From: Calditrichia bacterium
GTDB taxonomy: Bacteria; Calditrichota; Calditrichia; RBG-13-44-9; J075
Direction of reading: 5' to 3'
DNA length: 64,000 bases
Assembly (NCBI GenBank): GCA_020635015.1
Contig: JACKAP010000005.1
Coordinates: 1-64,000 of the forward strand
In this document: positions 43,192 through 52,184 of the stretch, piece by piece
Position numbering within the stretch: position 1 is the stretch's first letter
Layout: each line of letters starts with the position of its first letter
The notes under the pieces: model-generated
What the model saw: only the letters and a program-made list of their open reading frames with translations
Databases searched by the model: none
Told to the model about the DNA's origin: nothing
Position numbers and translations under genes: made by a program

Positions 43192-44958
43192 ATGGATATT
43201 CAAAAGCAGGCCGATACCTTATTTGAAGAGACCGTTCTAAAAGATTTAGTACAAATTTATAAACTTGTCCGCAGGAAAATTAAGATCGGATCTAAAAAAT
43301 GGCAAAAAAGCTTTAAAGCACATTTTATACAGGCAATGGAACATTACAGCCTGGTTAAGACACTGGTGGATACTGACAAACCTTCCCTGATTAATAATAT
43401 TTTCGTCGAACCACGTTTCCGCTTGTTAGGAAAGGAGGTTAGCTATAATAATTTTATCAAAGAGATTTTTTCTGGAAAGCGAATCATCATATCTGCCACT
43501 GGAGGCGCCGGAAAATCTATGGCGATGAAACACCTCTTCACCAATTCGGTTGAATTTTTCCCGGGCCGGTATCCGTTATTTATTGAATTGAGAAATGTAG
43601 AGGTAACCGAAGAATATCCGCTATTATACCACATTGCAGCGTATTTCAGAAGGTTTGGGTTAAATCAGAGCGCAGAAGACTGGGATGAGGTTTTGAAGAC
43701 TGGAAAATTCTTACTCTTTCTGGATGGCTTTGATGAAATCAGCAAAAAAAATCGCAAACAGCTCCTTAAATCAATCATAGAATTTGATACCATCTATAAA
43801 AATAACGGGCTGATAGTCGCCACAAGACAGGATGAAGAAATAGAATCGTTGCCGAATTTCTGTGTTTATAAATTATGCGCGCTTAATAAAGAGATGGCGA
43901 AAATGCTGATTCAGAAATTAGACATATCCACAGAGGATAAAGATGAGTTCATTAAGGAAATAAATAAATTATGGGGTAAGTTTCATGACTTCATTTCGAA
44001 TCCGATGCTGTTGATAATCATGTTGTTAACATATAAGAATATTGGCAAGATACATGATAAGGTTCATAATTTTTATAACTTTGCATTTATTGCGCTTTAT
44101 TACCGCCACGATGCATTGAAAACTGGATTTTATCGGGAATTCAAAAGTCAACTTGAATATGATGACTTTCGGAGGGTATTCGCAGCAGTATCCGCGCAAG
44201 CGTGGCTTGATGGAGCATTATCATTTAGCGAGACTAAAATACAAAAGTACCTCAAGAATGCGAAAGTTTTTACAAATCTGGAATTTAAGTCAAATGATTT
44301 TCTTCAGGATATTGTTCAAAGTGTTTGCCTGCTTCATAAAGACAAATATACAGGTTTGTATTCATATTTCCACAAATCTTTCCAGGAGTATTTTACGGCC
44401 GAGTACATTGTAAATCGCCCAGGTAATCAAACAAAGAAGAATCTACTAAGTATTGCCCTTGAAAGATCAAAAAATGATGATGTTTTTTGTCTCGCTCATG
44501 AAATGAGACCAGAAATTGTAGAACAGAATTTCATTAAACCCAAACTAGATGAATTTTTGAGAAGAAAAAAAGAGAAAAATCGGTCTACGTTATCATTAAT
44601 TTATAAACGGTTTAAAATTTCGCCGAATATTAAAACAAATTCGATTGAATTGATCCTTCAATATCCATCTAAGTTTGGCCTGCTTCTTCAGACCCTTTCC
44701 AACTTGCGCTCAAACAAATCATTTTCAAGATTTTCAATACCCAAAACCCGGGTAACCAAGAAGTTATTAAAAGAGTGGAAATGGCTGAAAGCGCTTCCAA
44801 TAACAATGTCAATTTCGGATTTATATATAAAAGATCCTGCGAAATATAAATTACTCAAAATGAATTCACTGGAAGATCAGATATTAAAGAATATAAGGGA
44901 CATCACTCCAAATCCAATTCGTGATGAAGCGGAGGACCTTTACGATATTTTGCAATAG
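43192..44958 (+). CDS. NACHT-type NTPase, candidate immune receptor
   Basis: A 588-residue NLR-like STAND NTPase. The N-terminal 85 residues are helical. The NACHT core has Walker A GGAGKS (104-109), Walker B 'LLFLDGFDEI' (Asp178), 'LIVATRQDEE', 'FISNPMLLIIMLL' and the winged-helix mark 'SYFHKSFQEYFTAEYI'. No LRR, WD40 or TPR sensor follows; the last 170 residues are helical and Lys-rich. Bacterial NACHT proteins of this size protect against phages (bNACHT type). The gene is strikingly AT-rich compared with both neighbours and ends at the broken start of a pseudogene, so it was probably acquired by transfer. Confidence 0.85.
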   Translation: MDIQKQADTLFEETVLKDLVQIYKLVRRKIKIGSKKWQKSFKAHFIQAMEHYSLVKTLVDTDKPSLINNIFVEPRFRLLGKEVSYNNFIKEIFSGKRIIISATGGAGKSMAMKHLFTNSVEFFPGRYPLFIELRNVEVTEEYPLLYHIAAYFRRFGLNQSAEDWDEVLKTGKFLLFLDGFDEISKKNRKQLLKSIIEFDTIYKNNGLIVATRQDEEIESLPNFCVYKLCALNKEMAKMLIQKLDISTEDKDEFIKEINKLWGKFHDFISNPMLLIIMLLTYKNIGKIHDKVHNFYNFAFIALYYRHDALKTGFYREFKSQLEYDDFRRVFAAVSAQAWLDGALSFSETKIQKYLKNAKVFTNLEFKSNDFLQDIVQSVCLLHKDKYTGLYSYFHKSFQEYFTAEYIVNRPGNQTKKNLLSIALERSKNDDVFCLAHEMRPEIVEQNFIKPKLDEFLRRKKEKNRSTLSLIYKRFKISPNIKTNSIELILQYPSKFGLLLQTLSNLRSNKSFSRFSIPKTRVTKKLLKEWKWLKALPITMSISDLYIKDPAKYKLLKMNSLEDQILKNIRDITPNPIRDEAEDLYDILQ

Positions 44959-45680
44959 TGCTGCTGAAATGGCTGTGCTGTGCTCTGCTCAACAAATCAA
45001 CCTCGCCGACGAGCGTATCCGCGAGTGCCTGAAGTTTCTCGCCACCTGCCGCGGCGGCAAGCCCCTGCCGTTGCTCTTGCATGTCGGCGGGGAATATGCC
45101 ATTCCCAGTTCCGATTCCAGGACCTTCTCATACGACTTTTTGTCCTGGACTTTCTGGGATAAGCTGGGCAACCTGTTCCGGGGGAAAAAAGCCTGGTACC
45201 GTCCCGAGATCGACTCAATTCACCGCAACCTCCGGGCCGGTCTGGATGAAGGAGCGGTAATCATTTTTGCGCACTGCGGCCTGCCCTATTTCGCACCCAA
45301 TATTTTCAAGCGTATCCTGGAGCATTCCGATTTTGATACCATCTCCGCTTACCTGAAAGACTATGACGGTACCAGCGCGACGAAAGGCCGCTGTTTTGCC
45401 GATATCTCCGCCTTCGTGACCCCCTTCCGTATGAGTTATTTCCCGGACATCCGCAAGCTGCCGAAGGATCCCTGCTGTTCGGCAGCGATTATCCCACCCC
45501 GGCATTCGAGCTGTCCGCCGATCTGAAAGAGAATGAGATTTTAAAGCCATTATCAACGGCGATTTCAAGCGGATCGTGGTGCCTCAGGATAATCTTCTTG
45601 ATGTGAACTATCGCGAGCTTGCCCATGCCTTTCCGGGTCATTCCATGTTTACAAACTTTTACCAATTGATATGTTCTTAA
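44957..45680 (+). pseudogene. Degraded amidohydrolase (TIM-barrel metal hydrolase) gene
   Basis: The first readable piece lacks the N-terminal metal motif and runs 'LPLLLHVGGEYAIPSSDS', 'GAVIIFAHCGLPYF', 'CFADISAFVTPFRMSYFPD'. A frameshift near 45470 moves the signature 'LFGSDYPTPAFELSADLKEN' to another frame. A second shift near 45540 leads to 'DFKRIVVPQDNLLDVNYREL' and 'AFPGHSMFTNFYQLI' before the stop at 45680. The pieces in order match an amidohydrolase-2 family C-terminal two thirds. The 5' part is lost exactly where the NACHT gene ends. Confidence 0.75.
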
Positions 45681-45739
45681 GTCTGTGCAACTGCCGAAGT
45701 CATGGTCTGACTTAGAGCACCTCTGCACGATAAATTATG

Positions 45740-45772
45740 GGCCGCCGGAATCTTCCGGCGGCCTTCCTTTTT
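45740..45772 (+). terminator. Rho-independent terminator
   Basis: A perfect 11-bp GC-rich stem (GGCCGCCGGAA, 45740-45750, with 45753-45763) is followed by TTCCTTTTT. It would end transcription from the NACHT/amidohydrolase side. Confidence 0.85.
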
Positions 45773-45882
45773 ATGTATCTCATGCTCAAAAGAAAAGTCT
45801 GCAAAATTTGATCCTTCCCTTGACAATCTCCCCCAAATTCACTAAATCAAAAACTATATTATTGAATTGTTGTATATTCATG

Positions 45883-45995
45883 GCCCCACCGACTGAAGTC
45901 GGGGGCTAGTATCGCAATTTTTGTGAGATGATGCGGCATATATTGTTTTTGTCTCACAGAGACATCCGAACCTAACCCACCACTTCAGTGGTGGG
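45883..45995. repeat. Pair of REP/IS200-like hairpins
   Basis: The first hairpin (45883-45906) has the core CCGACT-GA-AGTCGG with a bulged GCCC/GGGC base. The second (45976-45995) is CCCACCACT-TC-AGTGGTGGG, perfect over 9 bp. The loops are complementary in sense (CTGAAG against CTTCAG). Such paired hairpins with CTTCAG loops are typical of IS200/IS605 ends and REP elements moved by TnpA-REP transposases. No transposase gene is present. Confidence 0.6.
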
Positions 45996-46033
45996 AGCGC
46001 ACCAAACCCAAAACAAAAACGGATCTTGCACAA

Positions 46034-48280
46034 ATGAACCCCAACGCCCACGCCATCCTAATCGGTATCGACCACTACGCCGACCCCAAGCTGCCGTCTT
46101 TGCACTACGCCGAAAAAGACTGCCGCGACCTCAAAACCGCGCTGAGTGCCCCGGAGAGCGGCACCTTCCCGGAGGAAAATATCACCCTGCTGACCGGCGC
46201 AGAAGCGAATTGCCAAAACGTGCGGGAGCGCCTGACCGCCTTGGCGGTGACGAAACGTTCCCCGGAGGATACAGTGCTAATCTACTTCGCCGGACACGGC
46301 TTCTACATCCCGGCGCTGGACCAGGCCTACCTGGCCACGCCCGATGCCGATATTCTCCAACTGCAGAAAGATCCCTCCCGGGGCCTGCGCATGGACTGGC
46401 TGCGCGATGAGATCGGCCACCGTTCCCCGGCGCGCAGCATCATCCTGATCCTCGACGCCTGCTACAGCAGCGCAGTGATGCCGGGCAGCGTGCTGGAGAC
46501 CAACCGCTATTTTATGATCGACGAGCGCTACTACCGCGCCCCCAACGGGCGCACCGCCATCGTGGCCTGCCCGGTGGAAGCCAAGCTGCGCGAAGACCGC
46601 CGCCTGGAAAACGGCATTTTTACCCACTACCTCCTCAAGGGCCTGCGCGGCGGCGCTGCCGAGCCGGGAGGCGCAGAGGTCTCCATCGATAGCCTGATGG
46701 CCTACCTGCGCCTGCACCTGCCCGGCTTCCTGCCGCCTCCGGGACGTTTCGGCAATGAGTTCGAACGGATCGTGCTCACCCGCCCGCGAAGTGCCGCACC
46801 AACCCCGCCCCTTTCGCTGGAAGCGGTCGGCGATGCCGGCGTCGCGGCAAGTTTCCGCCCGCTGGATAATCCGGTCGCGCCTTTCGAGCCTTTTATCGAC
46901 CACTTGATCCATCACATCAGCAGCGCCGATGCGGAAGCTGATTATGAAAAAGTGCTTCTGGAAGGCATCTGCCGGGCCTCGCAGGCGCAATTCGCACTGC
47001 TGCTGCGGCGCGGCGAAGGACAACGCTGGGCCGCCCGGGCCATCAACAGCAGCGCCCTCGGCCAGGCCTCGCTCAGTGCCTACAGTGAAAAAATATTGCC
47101 GCTGGTCGCGACAGTGCTGCAGCAGCACGAACTCTTTTCCACCGCCCATACCGGCCTGTGCTCGACGCCCGCCCCGGAAGGCGCACATCCGCTGCACACC
47201 GCCATCATCCCCCTGCGCCGGGAGGACCCCGGCGAGATCCTGGTGGTTGCCGGCCTTCCGGAACACCCGGCGCTGCTCAACGACGTTTATGCCGAGATCC
47301 TCAAGGCGGTCTACGTATCCAGCTACGACCTCTCCACCCTTAACGCCGAGATCATCGAGGCGGGCATCTACGACCGCCTGCGCCGGCAGTTCGGCTTCCT
47401 GCCCCTGTCGATGTACGAACGCCGCTTTGAACTGTTCACCCGCCGGCTGCAGCAGATGGCGATCTACTTCCAGCCGATCGTCTTCCTCGATGAGGAAAAA
47501 CCGCACATCACCCGCTGGGAAGCCCTGGCCCGTGACCCGGAAAATCTGCGCTCGCCCAAAGACCTCTTCTACGCCGCGGAGCTGTGGGGACGGCGCTTCC
47601 TGATCGAACTCGACCAGCACTTCATCGAACTGGCAGTGGAGCGCTACCGGGAAGCGACCTCCCAGACCCCGGGCATGCGCCGCATCGCCGACCAGCTGCC
47701 GATCTCAGTGAATGTCTACCCGGAATCGCTGATCCGGGTGGCCTATTATGAGAAGCTGCGCGAGATCCTCAGCGAGAAGCGGCGCATCCTCGGACAGCGG
47801 CTCTATCTGGAGATCTCCGAAAAGCGCCCGATCCCTCCGGTGGAAAAGGGCAGCGGGCTGTTCCAGTTTGTGGAAGATAAATCCTTCGAAGGGGTGCTGA
47901 AGAAGTATATCCGCGATTTCCAGATCGAATTCGCCATCGACGATTTCGGGGTGGAGCACGCCAGCATCTCCCGGCTGCTGAAGGTCTATCCCAACAACGT
48001 CAAAATCGACCGCGAGATCCTCAAGAGTGATGCGGTGTATTATGCGATCCGGTTTATCCTCGACTTCGTCAAGACCGTCAGCATCGAACAGTCCTTCCGC
48101 AACCCCACCATCGTGCTGGAGGGCTTCGACTTCGCCATCAGCCGCAAGGTGGACCTGCGCAAGCTCTACGATATCGGCCTGCGCTACATCCAGGGCTACC
48201 TCAGCGGCGAGCCGGGCCCGGACCTGGTGCGGCTGGAGCGGGATTATGATGAGTTGATCCGGGCGCTGTTGAAGAAATAA
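46034..48280 (+). CDS. Caspase-like peptidase - GAF - EAL phosphodiesterase fusion
   Basis: A 748-residue three-domain protein. Residues 1-250 are a C14/caspase-like peptidase: 'AILIGIDHYADP', His88 in 'IYFAGHGF' and Cys143 in 'LILDACYSS'. Residues about 285-435 resemble a GAF sensor. Residues about 470-745 are an EAL domain with the expected metal and catalytic residues: Glu496 (WEALAR), Asn560 (SVNVYPESL), Glu593 (LYLEISE), Asp636-Asp637 (AIDDFG), Lys657 (VKIDRE), Glu696 (LEGFD) and Gln720 (IQGYLSGEP). It should both cleave proteins and bind or hydrolyse cyclic di-GMP. I infer a nucleotide-gated suicide protease or a protease-activated phosphodiesterase. It is cytosolic, with no signal peptide or membrane helix. 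Confidence 0.9.
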   Translation: MNPNAHAILIGIDHYADPKLPSLHYAEKDCRDLKTALSAPESGTFPEENITLLTGAEANCQNVRERLTALAVTKRSPEDTVLIYFAGHGFYIPALDQAYLATPDADILQLQKDPSRGLRMDWLRDEIGHRSPARSIILILDACYSSAVMPGSVLETNRYFMIDERYYRAPNGRTAIVACPVEAKLREDRRLENGIFTHYLLKGLRGGAAEPGGAEVSIDSLMAYLRLHLPGFLPPPGRFGNEFERIVLTRPRSAAPTPPLSLEAVGDAGVAASFRPLDNPVAPFEPFIDHLIHHISSADAEADYEKVLLEGICRASQAQFALLLRRGEGQRWAARAINSSALGQASLSAYSEKILPLVATVLQQHELFSTAHTGLCSTPAPEGAHPLHTAIIPLRREDPGEILVVAGLPEHPALLNDVYAEILKAVYVSSYDLSTLNAEIIEAGIYDRLRRQFGFLPLSMYERRFELFTRRLQQMAIYFQPIVFLDEEKPHITRWEALARDPENLRSPKDLFYAAELWGRRFLIELDQHFIELAVERYREATSQTPGMRRIADQLPISVNVYPESLIRVAYYEKLREILSEKRRILGQRLYLEISEKRPIPPVEKGSGLFQFVEDKSFEGVLKKYIRDFQIEFAIDDFGVEHASISRLLKVYPNNVKIDREILKSDAVYYAIRFILDFVKTVSIEQSFRNPTIVLEGFDFAISRKVDLRKLYDIGLRYIQGYLSGEPGPDLVRLERDYDELIRALLKK

Positions 48281-48308
48281 GACGAGATAGAGATAAAAGA
48301 CTTTTTTT

Positions 48309-48336
48309 ATCCACGGATTACACGGATTTTCACGGA
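48309..48336. repeat. Dispersed copy of the palindrome-end sequence
   Basis: Bases 48309-48328 repeat the first 20 bases shared with the ends of the palindromic element at 31464-31620 (ATCCACGGATTACACGGATT). They are followed by TTTCACGGA, itself a variant of the same motif. Confidence 0.75.
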
Positions 48337-48349
48337 AAACTTGGGTGTT

Positions 48350-48405
48350 GGATGCTGGATGCTGGATGCTGGATGCTGGATGCTGGATGCTGGATGCTGG
48401 ATGCT
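48350..48405. repeat. Heptanucleotide repeat GGATGCT, 8 perfect units
   Basis: Eight exact GGATGCT copies with a degenerate unit (GGGTGTT) before them. The array lies 3' of the caspase-EAL gene. Perfect copies indicate recent expansion by slippage. Confidence 0.95.
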
Positions 48406-48455
48406 GGAAAAGAACAGATTCTATTGACATGATCAAACATTTTTTCAAAAATTCT

Positions 48456-48525
48456 TTTATCCTTTATCCTTTATCCTTTATCCTTTATCCTTTATCCTTT
48501 ATCCTTTACCCTTAATCCTTTATCC
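48456..48525. repeat. Heptanucleotide repeat TTTATCC, 10 units
   Basis: Ten tandem units; eight are exact and two are variants (TTTACCC, TTAATCC). The array ends about 35 bases before the first codons of the sacsin/HSP90-like gene, where a promoter and ribosome-binding site would be expected. Confidence 0.95.
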
Positions 48526-48560
48526 TTTAACAGAGGCCCAATATCTCAGGGGATGCAAAG

Positions 48561-51500
48561 ATAGAAACGCTTATCAACTGGCAATCCTGGCTGTCTGATT
48601 TCCGTCAGAGAACCCTCGCCACCTACGAGAACGAGCCGGAGCGACTGCGCGAGGATGCCGGCAGCGAGGCGCGGATCGGCGATGACTACCGGGGGCGTGC
48701 CCTGCTGGAACTGCTGCAGAACGCCGACGACGCCCTCCTGCCCGAGTCGGACAACAGAACACCCCTCGGCGGACCGGCGGTGCGGTTTCTCCTGAGTGAA
48801 AATGCCCTCTATTGCGCCAACGGCGGCTATCCCTTCACGCCGGAGGGACTGGAGGCGGTCTGCCGCCTCTCCCACAGTCCCAAGGAAGGCCGGCAGCAGA
48901 GCATCGGCGAGAAGGGGCTGGGATTTAAGGCAGTGCTGAGCCTCTCCCGGGAACCGGAAATCCATAGTGCCAACCTGCACTGCCGCTTCCGGCGGGAAGA
49001 CGGTCATCGATTTTTGGGTACGTCGCGCTTCTTGAAGCAAAAATATCCCGGTCTCAATCCGTCAAATGTTCCCCTCCTGCGCCTGCCTTTCGACGCCACC
49101 GCGCAGTTCGAGAGCGATCCCTTGCTGCTGCAGCTCTGCATTGCCTACGCCAGTGTGATCAAACTGCCCCTTTCCCCCGGCCAATTCAGGGAGGCGCGCG
49201 AATGGTTGACGCAGATCGATCCCGCCATCCTGCTCTTCCTGAATGGGCTGGAACAGATCGAGATTCAAGACGCCGGCGCTGCGCCGCGGATGTTCCGGAT
49301 CGAACGCGAGCATGTATTGCCGGAAGATCATTGCCGGCAGCAGTTCTGCCTCCTGAGTGATGGCAGCGCCTCCGCCCGCTGGCAGGTTTTCAGCGCGGCA
49401 GTGGAGGTACCGGCGTCAACCCGAAATGAGTTACATTCTCAGGGACAGGCGAGCAGCCGCTGCGCCATCGCCTTTGCCGTTCCGCTGGCAGCAGGGGACG
49501 GCGCGCCGGCACTGCCCAACAACCGCATCCGGGTATATTTTCCTACGGACGAAACCTTCCCCCTGCCCTTTCTGATGCATGGCGATTTTTTCACCGACAG
49601 CGCCCGCAAACAGATCCATATCGAACATCCATACAACCGCTTTGTCCTGCAAAGTGCGGTGGATTTTTTTCTGAAGATGGTGCTGCCCCGCCTCGCCCGG
49701 GCCGGGAGAAGTGATCCAGCAGCGCATCTCGAATACCTCCTCCCATCAACTGCTGGTCCCCATTCCCCGGGAGGCTATTTCGCCACCCTGCTGTGGCGGC
49801 AGTTGCCGGATGCCCCAATCTTCCCGGCCGCCACCGGCCGGCTGCGCAAGGCTGCCGCATTGGCCGGCCTGCCCTTCCCGGCGGAGAACTGGGCGCACTG
49901 GTATAAACTGCTGGGAAAATCCGCCTGCCGCGATCTCAACCTGGTGCATCCCTCCGCCAGCCGGCCGCATCGGCGGACATTGCTGACACAGTTGGACGTA
50001 AAAAAACTGCCCTTCGCAACTGTGCTCGAGATGCTCCAAACCCACCCCCGCTCCGAACCGGCATGGTTTGCGGAACTCTACCGCCTGACGGCGGCATATC
50101 TCGAATCCCTGGACGAGATGGACCGGAAAGCCGCCCGCCGGGCTTGCCGGGAGTTTGGGTTGGCGTTGGACGGACGCGGAGAGATCGTCTCCGCCCGGGA
50201 CCATCCGGTGTTCGTGCACCGGGAGAACGAAGCGGCGCCGGAAGTTCCCGAAGCGCTCGATCTCCATTTCCTCCACCCGGCGCTTTCCCGGGAGTTGGGC
50301 AGCAATCCTGAGATGGTCTACCGGACATATCTGCAGCATTTCGGGATTGCCCGCTTCGATATTCCGGAGATTATCCGGCAATTTCTCGCCCCGAAGCTGG
50401 AAACCTACCGGGATATCCCGGATCATTCTCCACCGGGTTCCGCGCTGCTTCGGTTTGCCTACGACCTGCTACAGCCACAGCTCAGCGACGACTTCACCCG
50501 CTCGGATGATCCGGAGCTGGCGGAGATCCTGGCCCGGCTGCCCCTGCCGGCGGCGGATCCGCAGGGCCGGATCAGTGAAGCACCGGCCGGGCAGATCTAT
50601 TTCGGCAGTTCCTGGATGGGGAACGACCGGCTGGAAAAGCTATACGATTTCGATCCGGATTCGCGCTTCTTACCCCCGCGGGCGCACTTCCGCCAGCAGG
50701 GTTTTCCGGAAAAACGGCTGGCGCAATTTTTCTATTACATCGGCGTTGCCAACGCGCCCCGCCTGCTGGAACTGCACCCCCACTCGGAGATCCAGCACGG
50801 CCGCTGGTACCGTAAATACCTCGCAGCCAACGAGGTGCGCCCGGAAGTCGCCGGCAGCTACCGCGCCGTCAACTACGACTGCACCCTTGACCGGCTGGAG
50901 GAGATCTTCCGCAGCCCGCTTCACGCCGGGCGTTTGCTGCTCTATTTGGCGGCGTTCCCCCGGCGCTGGCAGGATACCCGGTCGGCAGAGTTCATCTACC
51001 AGCGCTTCCGCACCAAAAGCTACAAACGGCTGGAGACCAACTACCTGAAGTGGCTGCTCCAGCACTATCCCTGGCTCTACGACGAGCGCGAAAGTCCTTT
51101 TGCGCCGGAGCAAATCTTCCTGCCCGGCAAAAGCCTTCAGCGTCTGTTCGGCGACTATATCCCTTATGTCAATTATCCCGCTGGGGAGGAGGATGCCGCC
51201 AGGGGAAACATCACCCGCTTCCTGCAGGGTATCGGTGTACAGTCACATGTCGAGGATCTGAGCGCCCCCCAATGGTATGCGATCCTCAGCGCCCTGCCGG
51301 ATTACTTTCCGAAGGGAGTGGTGACGGCGGATGCGGCGAAGATCGTCAGGGGGATTTACCAGACATTTTTACAGGCGGAGCTCGACATCGCCGGGGCAGC
51401 GCCTCAGCGCGAACAGTTCCTCCGTCAGGGCCGGCTGCTCGCCTCCCGCGACCGGCAAATGCAATTTTACCCGGTATCGCAAGTGTATTATGCCGACCGG

Positions 51501-52121
51501 CTTGATATTCTGCATTTTTTCCAGGATAAAGTGAACTGCCTCCCGGTGGAAACCGGCCGGGAAGCGTTGGTGATGGAGCGGTTCGGGGTGCCGGCGCTCT
51601 CCCGTGCGCAGCAGGTAGAAACCGCGATCGGCACGCCCGCTCCGGCGTTGGATGCGGCGCTGAATCGATTTTTCAGCGAAGCCCGGCCCTACCTGGTGGC
51701 CCGCTTCTCCCGGCGCGATGATTCAGGGGAAAATCTTGAGCGATGGAAACACCTGCAGTTACGTACCGCCGAAGGCCTCTCCTTTGCCGGCACGGTCTCC
51801 CGGGAGGATATCGCAGCAACCATCGAAATCCCATCCCGGGAGGTGCCTTCGCTGCTGATTCGCCGTCCGGAGCACCCGGAGGGCTGGAACATTTATATCA
51901 ACATCCGGCAGATCCCGGCCACAGCCAAAACAATGGAGGCCATCCGTCATCACCAACTGCTGCATCGCGAGATCGCGCTGCGCTTGTGCGATCTTTTCGA
52001 GACCGACCTCAGTGAGGCATTTCAGATGATCCTGGGAGAAGACCGGGAAGGCCGGGAGCAAATCCTGCGCGATAACCACATCGATCCGCAGGTGGTGGAA
52101 GATTATGTGGAAATGTTTTGA
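48561..52121 (+). CDS. Sacsin/HSP90-like (GHKL) ATPase, start codon unclear
   Basis: About 1187 codons. The ATP-binding N-box 'RALLELLQNADDAL' (48690-48734) and the lid motif 'SIGEKGLGFKAVLSLSREPE' show a GHKL ATPase of the sacsin N-terminal type. The remainder is a large unrecognised helical/beta protein. The first standard start codon in frame is GTG at 48780, but starting there removes the N-box Asn and Glu. Upstream the frame is open to 48531 and coding-like from 48561 (IETLINWQSWLSDFRQRTL), yet it has no ATG, GTG or TTG; ATA (48561) or ATC (48543) would be needed. So the start was probably lost or is non-standard. Proteins of this type occur among defence genes; I cannot name a system. 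Confidence 0.7.
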   Translation: METLINWQSWLSDFRQRTLATYENEPERLREDAGSEARIGDDYRGRALLELLQNADDALLPESDNRTPLGGPAVRFLLSENALYCANGGYPFTPEGLEAVCRLSHSPKEGRQQSIGEKGLGFKAVLSLSREPEIHSANLHCRFRREDGHRFLGTSRFLKQKYPGLNPSNVPLLRLPFDATAQFESDPLLLQLCIAYASVIKLPLSPGQFREAREWLTQIDPAILLFLNGLEQIEIQDAGAAPRMFRIEREHVLPEDHCRQQFCLLSDGSASARWQVFSAAVEVPASTRNELHSQGQASSRCAIAFAVPLAAGDGAPALPNNRIRVYFPTDETFPLPFLMHGDFFTDSARKQIHIEHPYNRFVLQSAVDFFLKMVLPRLARAGRSDPAAHLEYLLPSTAGPHSPGGYFATLLWRQLPDAPIFPAATGRLRKAAALAGLPFPAENWAHWYKLLGKSACRDLNLVHPSASRPHRRTLLTQLDVKKLPFATVLEMLQTHPRSEPAWFAELYRLTAAYLESLDEMDRKAARRACREFGLALDGRGEIVSARDHPVFVHRENEAAPEVPEALDLHFLHPALSRELGSNPEMVYRTYLQHFGIARFDIPEIIRQFLAPKLETYRDIPDHSPPGSALLRFAYDLLQPQLSDDFTRSDDPELAEILARLPLPAADPQGRISEAPAGQIYFGSSWMGNDRLEKLYDFDPDSRFLPPRAHFRQQGFPEKRLAQFFYYIGVANAPRLLELHPHSEIQHGRWYRKYLAANEVRPEVAGSYRAVNYDCTLDRLEEIFRSPLHAGRLLLYLAAFPRRWQDTRSAEFIYQRFRTKSYKRLETNYLKWLLQHYPWLYDERESPFAPEQIFLPGKSLQRLFGDYIPYVNYPAGEEDAARGNITRFLQGIGVQSHVEDLSAPQWYAILSALPDYFPKGVVTADAAKIVRGIYQTFLQAELDIAGAAPQREQFLRQGRLLASRDRQMQFYPVSQVYYADRLDILHFFQDKVNCLPVETGREALVMERFGVPALSRAQQVETAIGTPAPALDAALNRFFSEARPYLVARFSRRDDSGENLERWKHLQLRTAEGLSFAGTVSREDIAATIEIPSREVPSLLIRRPEHPEGWNIYINIRQIPATAKTMEAIRHHQLLHREIALRLCDLFETDLSEAFQMILGEDREGREQILRDNHIDPQVVEDYVEMF

Positions 52122-52125
52122 TACT

Positions 52126-52160
52126 GGATGATGGATGTTGGATATTGGATGTTAGATGGT
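52126..52160. repeat. Degenerate heptanucleotide repeat GGATGTT, 5 units
   Basis: Units GGATGAT, GGATGTT, GGATATT, GGATGTT and AGATGGT follow four bases after the stop of the GHKL gene. The unit resembles the GGATGCT array at 48350 on the other side of the same gene. Confidence 0.8.
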
Positions 52161-52184
52161 GGGTATAAGGTGTTTAAAGGTGTC

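Larger units (their letters stand above)
45681..46033. other. Intergenic region with terminator and REP-like hairpins
   Basis: About 350 bases between the amidohydrolase remnant and the caspase-like gene. It contains the hairpin terminator at 45740 and the two REP/IS200-like hairpins at 45883 and 45976. No gene is seen. A promoter for the caspase-like gene is expected but not identified. Confidence 0.6.

Noticed and set aside
46277..47620. 447-codon minus-strand frame opposite the caspase-EAL gene
   Set aside because: A product of GC-rich codon bias; the plus strand has clear catalytic motifs.
48300..48530. CRISPR array
   Set aside because: Repeats are direct 7-base tandems with no spacers, and no cas gene is nearby.
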